Shown here one piece after another: positions 55,756 to 64,000 of a stretch of 64,000 nucleotides of DNA. The notes below the pieces were generated by a model. The model did no database searches and had not been told where the DNA came from. It saw nothing but the letters and a program-made list of their open reading frames with translations. The stretch is from Sorex araneus (taxonomy: Eukaryota > Chordata > Mammalia > Eulipotyphla > Soricidae): assembly GCF_027595985.1 (NCBI RefSeq), contig NC_073302.1, forward strand, positions 396,727,403 to 396,791,402, read 5' to 3'. The translations under genes and the position numbers were made by a program. Positions within the stretch are counted from its first letter, which is position 1; the number at the start of each line of letters is the position of its first letter.

Positions 55756-56428
55756 GACACACCATTTATGAAGAAGCCAGTAATATACTCATTCTAAACA
55801 AATAAATTACATGTTGTTCACTTTAATTTTGGACAGAGAAGTAGTTCTTAGAAAGTCTGTTAATGTTAACTCAGAACTTAAAGGCCCTAATATTTTAAGA
55901 GGTAGTGATTTGGTGAGGGAAAAATATGAAAAAGCAGAAACTATTAGAAAATCCCAGAACATCTCTAGAGCTAGGAAATAATACTATAAAAATGGGACAG
56001 TTATATAGATAAAATAGGAATTAAAAGGTGAAGGGTGTAAGAGATTGTATATTAAAAGAATTTTTTGATAGCCTACACCAGATAAGAAGATACAGAAATA
56101 AGTCAATTTGTCTAGAGGCGAACTATTAGTGGACTGTCTCTGCATTATGTCTGTGAACAGCCAAGAAGGAAATCACATCAGGTCGTAAAGGATGATGGGT
56201 TTGAATAGCCCTGAAAGAGTGCACACTGTTGTACTTTTGTGATTTTTTTTTGTATGAATGACAGGTGTTGTGAAAAAATCTTAAAATTCTATTTAAGGTA
56301 AATAAATGCTTTATGGTTTATTATGTTTATGTTTGGTTTGTATGTTTACTTTATATACTTAAATACTTAATGGTCACATAGAAATATCTTAGGTGAAACA
56401 GGATTGTAAACAGAAAATGTTAAGAAGA
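55756..56428. other. anonymous intronic sequence
   Basis: Nothing recognised. Confidence 0.45.
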
Positions 56429-56437
56429 ACTGATCTG

Positions 56438-56612
56438 GACCAGAGAAAATAGTACAGCCGGTAGGGTGCTTGCTTTGCATACTGGCCACCGGGTTCAATT
56501 CCAGGCAGCCCATATGGTCCCCTGAGGCTGCCAGGAGTCACTGGTGAGCTCAGTCAGAGCCAGGAGAAAGCCCTGAGCATAGCCATTATGGGATTCCTTT
56601 CCCAAAAAAAGT
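56438..56612 (+). mobile_element. SOR SINE with TSD
   Basis: 'gaccagagaaaatagtacag', 'ccaccgggttcaattcc', 'gcccatatggtcccctgagg', tail 'cccaaaaaaa'. TSD ACTGATCTG at 56429-56437 and 56613-56621. Confidence 0.8.
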
Positions 56613-56621
56613 ACTGATCTG

Positions 56622-57564
56622 TTGTTTCTTTAACAATGACACTGTTTGAAAAAATGAAAATAATAACATTTTATCTGCCAAGCACATTAGGTTAATAAGA
56701 TTAACTGAACTTATTTTAAATACATCAGGTCTTTTTGAAATTTCAATATAGTGTTACCTGGATATTCAATATTTTGAACACATTAGACTTTTAAAGTTAA
56801 TCTCAACTTATTTTCTCCATAAACACAGTGTCACAAATTGTTGAGGTTTGAGCTGGTAATTAAAAATTATTTGATCTGTGTTAATAATAGTAGCACTTCA
56901 TTCCAACTTTCATTTGTCTCCATAATAACAATCACAATCTAATTTCCAATTTTTAACCCCAGGAAAATATCTTCCTTAATCCAACCATTCAAATAGTTCC
57001 TTAAACTCCTCTGTTATCTGCAGGTTGGGAAGTTAGAGCTCTGGATCCAGTCTGAGAGTCAGCTTTAGACATAGATTGATGAAATTTTACAAACTGTCAC
57101 TAGTATCCATTAAAAAGCAAAGTTCTCTGCGTCTTCTCAATAGAACATAAGCATGTGGGGTTTAAGTGTTCTTAATGTGCAGATTAGGTTAACAGTTTTT
57201 TTTCTGTAGGGTCTGGAGCAGAGGCTGCTCAACCTTTGATTTACATGAATTTATTACTTTTAAGTTTGATGTTTATATGCATGTTACTGTCTATAGTGAG
57301 ACTTTTATAGTCTTTGGATTAAGTAGAATACTAGTCTCATATTACATCTTGAGAAGACAGAAGAAAATTCCTACATATGTTTTGTCACCAACACAGAAGA
57401 ATTATAATGAAGTTGTTTATGAAAATTCTGGCTTTTAAATGCCTGATAGTTCTAAGAAAGAAGAACTGGAGAGATATCAGAATTCAAGCACAAGCTTTAG
57501 GAAGGAGATGTTTTATGCTCTGAATTAAACTTAATAATCTTACCTTCTCTTCCAACATACATAA

Positions 57565-57569
<5 letters not shown>
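56622..57569. other. anonymous intronic AT-rich sequence
   Basis: Nothing recognised. Confidence 0.45.

Positions 57570-57601
<32 letters not shown>
57568..57601. repeat. (AC)n microsatellite
   Basis: Pure dinucleotide run. Confidence 0.95.
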
Positions 57602-57602
<1 letters not shown>

Positions 57603-57954
57603 TAGACAAACCCAACTGTCACTCTGAGGAGGATAACATTTACATTAACTGAACTTTCATCATTATCAAGATGTTTGTGGTTCCATTAGACCTTAATTAT
57701 CTATTGACCCTAAGTCTGGACTTTTTATTACTAGATCTTTTTGTTTTGGTACATTAAAGTATTAATACTGGTTTTCTCTTTGGGTTTGGTTTTGCCTCAG
57801 AAACAGAATTTTCTTTCTGATTAGTGGCAAAATGATATTTTTTTATTATTGTTATTTTTATTGTCATTGTTGATTTACTTTATTATTTTTGGTAGGTTGT
57901 CGATATATATGTATATATATATATATATATTTAGGATATTTTATTTTACATTTT
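57602..57954. other. anonymous intronic sequence with a (TA)n tract
   Basis: TA run near 57903-57932; nothing else recognised. Confidence 0.45.
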
Positions 57955-57959
57955 ATTTC

Positions 57960-58165
57960 TTGGGCCACACCTAGTGTAATGAAGGCTTACTCCTGACTTT
58001 ATACTTAGGGATCACTCCTGATAATGTGCCATATGTAGTACCATATGTAGTAGCAGGAACAATATGTAGTACAGGGCACCATATGTAGTACCAGGGACCA
58101 AAAAGGGTCAGGAACAGGTAAGTTAAGTTCAGTAACCCCTGTACTATTTCTCAGGTCCTGGTGGA
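57960..58165 (-). mobile_element. SOR-type SINE with internal repeat expansion
   Basis: Inverted copy 'gggccacacctagtgtaatg' ... 'gtactatttctcaggtcc'. The conserved 'ccatatg' block is expanded into four CATATGTAGTA-like units (58027-58105), lengthening the element. Confidence 0.7.
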
Positions 58166-58839
58166 CAGATATCTTAGTAAAGATTTATCTCTGATGTTTG
58201 ATATCTATACTTGTTCTTAGGAAAATTTGAAATATATGAAATAATGTTATTTTTTAGAAGGTTAGTAATGAACTAAATGCAAATGATGCTAGTAATGCTA
58301 GTGATAAAAATGGATTTAGGTAAATCTTTTTTCCACATGTTTGGTTCCGGTGACCAACAGACTCATTAGTTTTTTTGCTGAAATCATATATATGGTTTCA
58401 TTTATCTATATATCTATATATATATATATATATAACTTAGGAAAAACATGGCCATCTTTTAGGAGTTCAGAACCAAAAAATACACCTAGAATTGCATATA
58501 AATGGTTTCCACTTACATGATACCACATAGCAAAAATGTCTGAAATTCTTCAAGTCAGTTAAATGGCTTAGTTGGCTGCCTTTGTTGGGTCAATATACCG
58601 GTACAGTTTCTATGCCTAGTAAGAAACTAAGGAGGAATAATGTTTTAAGTGCTGTTGTGAAAACTGTAGGACTTTTTTCAAATTCAGGAGTTTGGAACCT
58701 GCAGAGAAAGAGAACTGGAACTGGTAAGATATTCCTGATAGAGTAGCAGAAAGAACTTTTAAGAAAATTGGCTTTTTTTTTCTTTTTTGTTGTAATGCTT
58801 TTGTTGTAAAGGTCTGCTTTGGGTTGCATTGTGCAGTGC
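58166..58839. other. anonymous intronic sequence
   Basis: (TA)n tract at about 58405-58433; nothing else recognised. Confidence 0.45.
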
Positions 58840-58970
58840 ATCTGGCACTGAGGATGGGTCCATCAAGTGCCAGAATCACACTTAATGTAAGCAGTGTCTG
58901 GGGTCTAATTCATGGGCTCATACATACACAAATGCTGTGTTCCACTGAGCCATATCCCTGGGTCAAAAAG
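58840..58970 (-). mobile_element. old tRNA-derived SINE fragment
   Basis: 'ggggtctaattcatgggctc' (inverted B-box region) and 'ccactgagccatatccctgg' (inverted head). Confidence 0.4.
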
Positions 58971-58984
58971 GGATTTTCCTTTTC

Positions 58985-59165
58985 TTTTTTTGGGGGGGGT
59001 GGTTCTGGTTCTGGGCCACAACAGACTGTGCTCAGGGCTTATTCTTACTTCTGTGCCCAGAAGTTACTCCTGCCAGGACTTGAGCGACCCTATGGGTGCT
59101 GGAGATTGAACTCAGTTGGCCATGTGCAAGGCAAAAACCTTATCCACTATAGTATCTCTCTGGCC
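58985..59165 (-). mobile_element. SOR-type SINE
   Basis: Inverted: 'gggccacaacagactgtgc', 'tgtgcccagaagttactcc', 'gccatgtgcaaggcaaa', 'agtatctctctggccc'. Confidence 0.7.
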
Positions 59166-60664
59166 CCTGTTTGTTTTATGTTTTGTCCTAAAAACATTTG
59201 TGCCATCCTAAAATCTAAGCAAAGACTGCTGCAGAGTTCTTGGAAAGAAAAACTAAGAACACATATGTTCATCTCTTCTCTTTATGGACTTTTTAAAAGT
59301 GAAAGTACAATAACTCCAGAAAATGGGAATGATTACCCATAGTATAAGTTGGTGTGTTGGAAAATACCTAAGAGGTAGTATGGAGATGGAAATGAAGTGA
59401 TGGAAAAAATCTGGGGAGACTACTATCACATGATTCTCTGAACACACTGAGGAAATCAAGATACAGGGAATGGAATAGTGAGTCATGTCATCAAATAATA
59501 GATGTCATGATCTATTATAATAACTGAAGAATTGTAGCTTAAACAAATTGCACACTGGACTCTTTTCTAATCTTCAATGGAAGAATAGGGAGAGATGCTT
59601 TATTTTTCCTCCCCCTCTCAATAGTTCAAGAATTCTCCAAGTGACAGAGTGAGGTGTGTGATGTGGGACAACTAGAGCTTTGGAAAGACTAGCTGAGGTC
59701 TACCTGTCTTCACCTGCCTATGGTGAAGTGGAGCCTGGGGAAATGCACATGTTGTCAGAGGAATACACATTTTGTCACAAACCACAGTGCCTAAATTTCT
59801 TGATGGACATTTGCTTTGGAATTGTGAACATTTGGGAGAGATCATTGTGTATAACTCTCAGGCTCACTTAGGACTCTGGGCACTCTGAAAACGTGACAAT
59901 TAAGTTGCAAGTAGTGTAGATTCTATTACCTTAAAGCTCTAGTAGGAGTTTAAGATAGAAAGAATCAAGAATATGGATGGGAATCTCTCAAATAATGTGT
60001 CTCTGACTTATGGAAAGGCAGTGGTCTTCATATTTTACAGGTCCATCAATTGGCAAGTGAGATGAATAAAAATAACTTTTAGCTACATCTAGGTGAAATA
60101 TCTCATTTCTAGAGATAAGGAAAACACTCAAAAGACTTCCACAGAACAATTTATCATCTTCTATAAAAAGATGAGTAATCAGGAAGTTATAATACTCTTT
60201 GCGAATGCAGAGGGCAGTTGATATTAAGCAATTTAAAAAAAATTAGAGCTGGGAATATGATGGATTTATTATCTAGGAAAAATGAGATCAACGTAAAAAA
60301 ATCACTTATGAAAGACTGTATAGAATCATTGCCACTTTATCATTTGTCTGCCTTCCAGCTTACCTACTAATAGGTACATGATAACAATTGTGTGTATATA
60401 TATATATATATACATGTATATATATGCCTGTATATACAATGTCACAGATTTTGATTTGATTATGTTTTGATTTCATAATCACCTTAGAAGATTTTCTTAT
60501 AAGATAGAAAATAAAATGAAAAGGGGGGAGATAGAATAGATAACTATATATACCTCAGTAATAATTAAAAAAAACACAAAAAAATTAAATTATTTAAAAA
60601 ATATGATTGTTTAACAGTGGTTGAATTTGAGATGATACAAAATTAAATATAAAAAGTTACACAT
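59166..60664. other. anonymous intronic sequence
   Basis: (TA/TG)n tract at about 60390-60425. No exon or conserved frame recognised. Confidence 0.45.
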
Positions 60665-60900
60665 TATTTTATTATGTATTAAATAAATGCATTAAATATA
60701 ATCCCATGGATATTGCTTTAAAGGTTTAAAATAAGTGATCATGTAAGTTAGTTTCTTTAAAGAAATGCAGCTTAGGGGGCCAGAGGGATAGTTTATTGGA
60801 CTGAACATGTCCTTTGCATGTGGGAGACCTAGGTTCAAGTCTTAGTATCACATTGTCCCCCAAGCACTGGTAGGAGCAACACGTGAGCACAAAGCTAGGA
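60665..60900 (+). repeat. left arm of a large inverted duplication
   Basis: Pairs with 61583-61818: unique flank 'ccatggatattgctttaaag', 'atgtaagttagtttc', 'aaagaaatgcagcttag', then an adjoining SOR-type SINE, all repeated in reverse complement order on the right. Confidence 0.8.
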
Positions 60901-60950
60901 ATAGCAGTGGAACACCACTGTTGAGGTTCCAAAATAAACAAAAACAGCAA
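60774..60950 (+). mobile_element. SOR-type SINE within left arm
   Basis: 'gggggccagagggatagttt', 'gagacctaggttcaagtc', 'gagcacaaagctaggaatag', A-rich end. Confidence 0.7.
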
Positions 60951-60956
60951 GTTATA

Positions 60957-61300
60957 CAATCCAAGGGCCCAAAAACAGATAACCGGTTAAAGAAACTATG
61001 GTACAGATATAATACTTCTTTGCTGTAAGAAAAGTCAAACTGATGTAGTTTGCTGCTATGTGAATGGATCTAATGCTGAGTGAAGTTAGAAGGAGAGGGA
61101 CCAATATACAATGATCTCTCTGTATGTAGGTTATAACAAAAATGTAGTAGAGGAATAGAAATTGCCCAAAGGTAACGGAAACAGAACTGGAGACTCTGTT
61201 GGAGGGAAATTGATATTAGTGAAAGGATTGGTATTGGAACTGAAATTTTGTCATGAATAACTTTGGAACTCACGGTGCTATAAAAAAACTTTAATAGAAA
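60957..61300 (+). mobile_element. L1 LINE 3' end
   Basis: 'cagataaccggttaaagaaac', 'gctatgtgaatggatctaatg', 'ctgagtgaagttagaagg', then a 3' UTR-like part and 'ctttaatagaaaaaa'. Diverged. Confidence 0.65.
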
Positions 61301-61353
61301 AAAAGAGCAGATGGAAACAAAGCAGATTACATAGCATAAAACATACAAAAAAC

Positions 61354-61532
61354 GGGGCTGGAGCAATAGCACAGTGGGTAGGGCGTTTGCCTTGCACGCG
61401 GCCGACCCGGGTTCGATTCCCAGCATCCCATATGGTCCCCTGAGCACCAGGAATGATTCCTGAGTGCAGAGCCAGGAGTAACCCCTGTGCATCGCTGGGT
61501 GTGACCCAAAAGGCAAAAACAAAAAACAAAAA
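61354..61532 (+). mobile_element. SOR SINE, full length, young
   Basis: Near-consensus with a small body deletion ('gagcaccaggaatgattcc'). Perfect 16-bp TSD AAAACATACAAAAAAC at 61338-61353 and 61533-61548. Confidence 0.92.
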
Positions 61533-61582
61533 AAAACATACAAAAAACCCCCCATACATTATATATATATATATATATTTTT

Positions 61583-61818
61583 TTTTTTTCTTGACTTTGT
61601 ACTCAATTGTTGCTCTACCAGTTCTCAGGGGACAATGTGATTCTAAGACTTGAACCTAGGCCTCCCATGTGTAAAATATGTGTTCATTAAACTATCCCTC
61701 TGGTCCCCTAAGCTGCATTTCTTTAAAATAAACTAACTTACATGATCACCTATTTTAGTCCTTTAAAGCAATATCCATGGAATTATATTTAATTTATTTT
61801 TTATTATATACATATATA
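61583..61818 (-). repeat. right arm of the large inverted duplication
   Basis: Reverse complement of 60665-60900, including an inverted SOR-type SINE (about 61583-61707) and the unique flank 'gctgcatttctttaaa' ... 'gcaatatccatgg'. Identity by eye is roughly 85-90%. Confidence 0.8.
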
Positions 61819-61837
61819 CATAAATATATACTGGTGC

Positions 61838-61962
61838 TATTACAGGCCTGGCAGTACCAAGGACCCCAGAATCATCCTGACTGTGCCAGGGAGCCAGGGA
61901 TTGAATTCTGGGCATAGCATTGGCAAGGCATGTTCAGTCTCTTTGCATTATCTCCTTGGGCC
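61838..61962 (-). mobile_element. SOR-type SINE, old
   Basis: 'gggagccagggattgaattc', 'ggcaaggcatgttcag', 'ttatctccttgggccc'. Confidence 0.5.
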
Positions 61963-62122
61963 CCTTAGTTTCTGTACATAATATTTAAATTTACATATAA
62001 AAGTATATGTTTGATGTTAATGGCAGTCACAGAATAGCTCAAAGCAATTGTAGATATTGATTGAAGAATAAGACTTGGTGATAAAGAGGCTTTTATTTTA
62101 TTGCCATACTTTTCTTAGTTTA

Positions 62123-62291
62123 TTTTTTGTTTATTGAGCCATACCTAGCGATGTTCAGTAGTTACTCCTGATTTTATGCCCAGGAATCACTCCTGATGGT
62201 CCTCAAGGGACTGTATGGGATTCTGGGGATTGAACTCTGGTCAGCCACGTGCAAGGCAAGTGCTTTACCTGATATACTATATCTCTGGTCC
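62123..62291 (-). mobile_element. SOR-type SINE
   Basis: Inverted: 'gagccatacctagcgatg', 'cccaggaatcactcctgatgg', 'cacgtgcaaggcaagtgc', 'ctatatctctggtccc'. Confidence 0.75.
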
Positions 62292-62657
62292 CAGTACTAT
62301 ACTTTTAAAAAAAATTTATCCCCCAGAATTCATGTCATAATTATAACTAACACAGAAGTAATTTAGACGTTTCCAATTTATCACATCACCAGTTAAATAG
62401 TTATGTGATGTGAACGGATGGATGGAAGGTAATGAATTTTGATTTTTACATCCTGAGGTATGGCATCCTTTTTGGTGCTGTCTCGATTTTCAGTTTTAAA
62501 GAATAATGATTATGCTGTTAAATTTGGGCAGTTTCTCTATGCATTTTCCATATCTCAGTCTTGTGCACTTTTTCTGGAACCATTTTTACATAAAACCAAT
62601 AAAATGAGTGTTATGGTTTTTTTCAGGGCATTTTCTGATGCATATTGTATCTCTTCT

Positions 62658-62665
<8 letters not shown>

Positions 62666-62693
<28 letters not shown>

Positions 62694-62863
62694 TTTTTGC
62701 TTTTTTGGGTCACACTCGGCGATGCACAGGGGTCACTCCTGGCTCATGCACTCAGGAATCACCCCTGGCAGTGCTCAGGGGACCATATGGGATGCTGGGA
62801 TTCGAACCCGGGTCGGCCGCGTGCAAGGCAAACGCCTTCCCCGCTGTGCTATCGCTCCAGCCC
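62666..62863 (-). mobile_element. SOR SINE, full length, young, with (TTTA)n tail
   Basis: Inverted near-consensus copy preceded by a (TTTA)n tail in place of a plain T-run. Perfect 15-bp TSD CTCTTCTATTATTTA at 62651-62665 and 62864-62878; the tail may have grown from the TSD motif. Confidence 0.9.
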
Positions 62864-62949
62864 CTCTTCTATTATTTAAAATAAGATGACCCTTATCATA
62901 GAAAAAGCTTAAACTTTCTTTAGAATCATTATCTGTTTATCTTTTTTTG

Positions 62950-63020
62950 GCAGTAGTGAAAGTTGACCCAGGCCTCATGTATGCAAGGCGAGTGCTGTGG
63001 AGCCATTTCCACAGCCCTCT
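62950..63020 (-). mobile_element. old SINE head fragment
   Basis: 'gttgacccaggcctcatg', 'atgcaaggcgagtgctg', 'ccatttccacagccc'. Confidence 0.4.
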
Positions 63021-63264
63021 GGGACTACTTGCTAATGAAAATTAAAAAAAAAAGACTGTCGCTTAAAATTTCATATTTTAAAATATTTAACGATTAAATA
63101 TTTTTATAAACACCATGTTTATTTAGCTCACTTTTTGTGATGTCCAGTTTGCACCATTTACCTATGATATAGATATTTCTGTATAAAATTAATATATATT
63201 TCTCATGCTGTGCTCATACACTCAATCATTGTAACCACAGCCATTGTTTTTTCAGCTTTTATTA

Positions 63265-63345
63265 ATTAGTTTTGGTGCCAGAAATCAGGCTAAGGACCTG
63301 ATATCTACAAGGCACATACCCTACCCAGTGAGCTCAATCTCCATG
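63265..63345 (-). mobile_element. old SINE head fragment
   Basis: 'ctacaaggcacataccctac' and 'cagtgagctcaatctcc' resemble an inverted tRNA head. Confidence 0.4.
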
Positions 63346-63375
63346 AGCAAATGCTTCGGGTGTGTTTATCTATAA

Positions 63376-63411
<36 letters not shown>
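63376..63411. repeat. (TA)n microsatellite
   Basis: Pure TA run. Confidence 0.95.
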
Positions 63412-63412
<1 letters not shown>

Positions 63413-63424
63413 TTTACATTTTTT

Positions 63425-63583
63425 TTAAGTTGCACCCAGCAATGCTCAGGGGCTGCTCCTGACTTTGTACTCAGGAAATGTTCCTGATAGTGCTCATGGG
63501 ACCATGTGGGATGCTGGGGGTCAAACCTGGGTTGGCGTGTGCAAGGCAAACACTCTATCCACCATACTATTGCTCCTGCCCCA
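63425..63583 (-). mobile_element. SOR SINE
   Basis: Inverted: 'agttgcacccagcaatgctc', 'gggaccatgtgggatgctgg', 'tgtgcaaggcaaacactc', 'actattgctcctgcccc'. Confidence 0.8.
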
Positions 63584-64000
63584 TATTTATTGTTTCTGAA
63601 AATTATTATGACCAGACTCAGTGGTTGTCAGGGGATTTACTCTCAGACCTTGCTCATGCAAAACATGATCTTCTTCACCAATCAAGACTCATCCTGACCC
63701 CTGCAGGTTTAGCTCTTATAGTATTTAGCTCTTTACTAAGCCTGCACTTATATGTGATTGTAACTGGAAATGATAGCTTGGTTATGACAGATGTTCTTCT
63801 GTGAAAGCAGATGCCCACACCTCACAAAATCATTCATTATTTCTGTAAACTTAGTATAGTTAGGGGTTAACTTGCTCACTGTTCACATTCCTGAGAAAAC
63901 AACGTATCTCATGCTGATTATATTTCCATCAATTCACTTAGAAGTATCTTGAATTATCTTTGAAAGAGAAATTCAGTTTTACTGTAGTCATGTTTGGCTT
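63584..64000. other. anonymous intronic sequence
   Basis: A decayed SINE may lie at 63610-63700; otherwise nothing recognised. Confidence 0.4.

Larger units (their letters stand above)
54548..64000 (+). other. PCLO: PCLO intron 2 (5' part)
   Basis: Begins GTGAGT after a phase-0 boundary. At least 9.45 kb. It holds the SINEs, L1 end, microsatellites and inverted duplication listed separately. The next PCLO exon, which should complete the zinc finger, is not in the window. Confidence 0.85.

Overview
The window is mammalian nuclear DNA, AT-rich and packed with retroposons. The commonest repeat is a roughly 170-bp tRNA-derived SINE. It has a head starting GGGCTGGAGCGATAGCACAG, a B-box-like GGGTTCGATTCC and a tail ending in gtgacccaaaaagc plus poly(A). 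I recognise it from memory as the SOR family of shrews, so an eulipotyphlan, most likely Soricidae, is inferred; no database was searched.

The only protein-coding gene I can support is the 5' end of PCLO (Piccolo, a presynaptic active-zone scaffold) on the + strand. A CpG-rich promoter and leader (about 45.59-46.24 kb, with a short uORF) precede coding exon 1 (46242-46489). A 6.3-kb intron follows, then the large Pro/Gln-rich exon 2 (52771-54547), which ends inside the first zinc finger. The two exons join in frame to give residues 1-675. From 54548 to the window end is intron 2. The exon 1 donor reads GC rather than GT. The 45 kb upstream appears intergenic.

The rest is layered mobile DNA. 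(1) SOR SINEs, several with intact target-site duplications (TSDs). (2) A degenerate RTE-clade LINE 3' end (about 566-1064), whose last codons are shared with two non-autonomous families: 'SINE2', a SOR-like tRNA head joined to an RTE-like tail, and a longer element of about 640 bp, 'LRT', ending in (GAT)n. Together they look like an RTE LINE with dependent SINE partners. (3) 'Family X', about 0.66-1.14 kb, L1-like at its 3' end, with internal direct repeats of about 250-305 bp in its 5' half in three copies; five copies, four with clear long TSDs. (4) Three solo LTRs of one endogenous-retrovirus family. (5) L1, L2 and MIR remnants.

Several loci are nested and give relative ages: SOR in X in SINE2 (17.3-18.4 kb), LRT in L1 (32.6-33.8 kb), LTR in the (GAT)n tail of an RTE element (24.5-26.0 kb), and young L1 in old L1 (39.5-40.4 kb). 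Two large inverted repeats (27.2 and 60.7-61.8 kb) and one SINE2 with a twin-priming-type inversion (5.7 kb) stand out. SINE2, LRT and X are working names used here; whether they match named Repbase families could not be checked.
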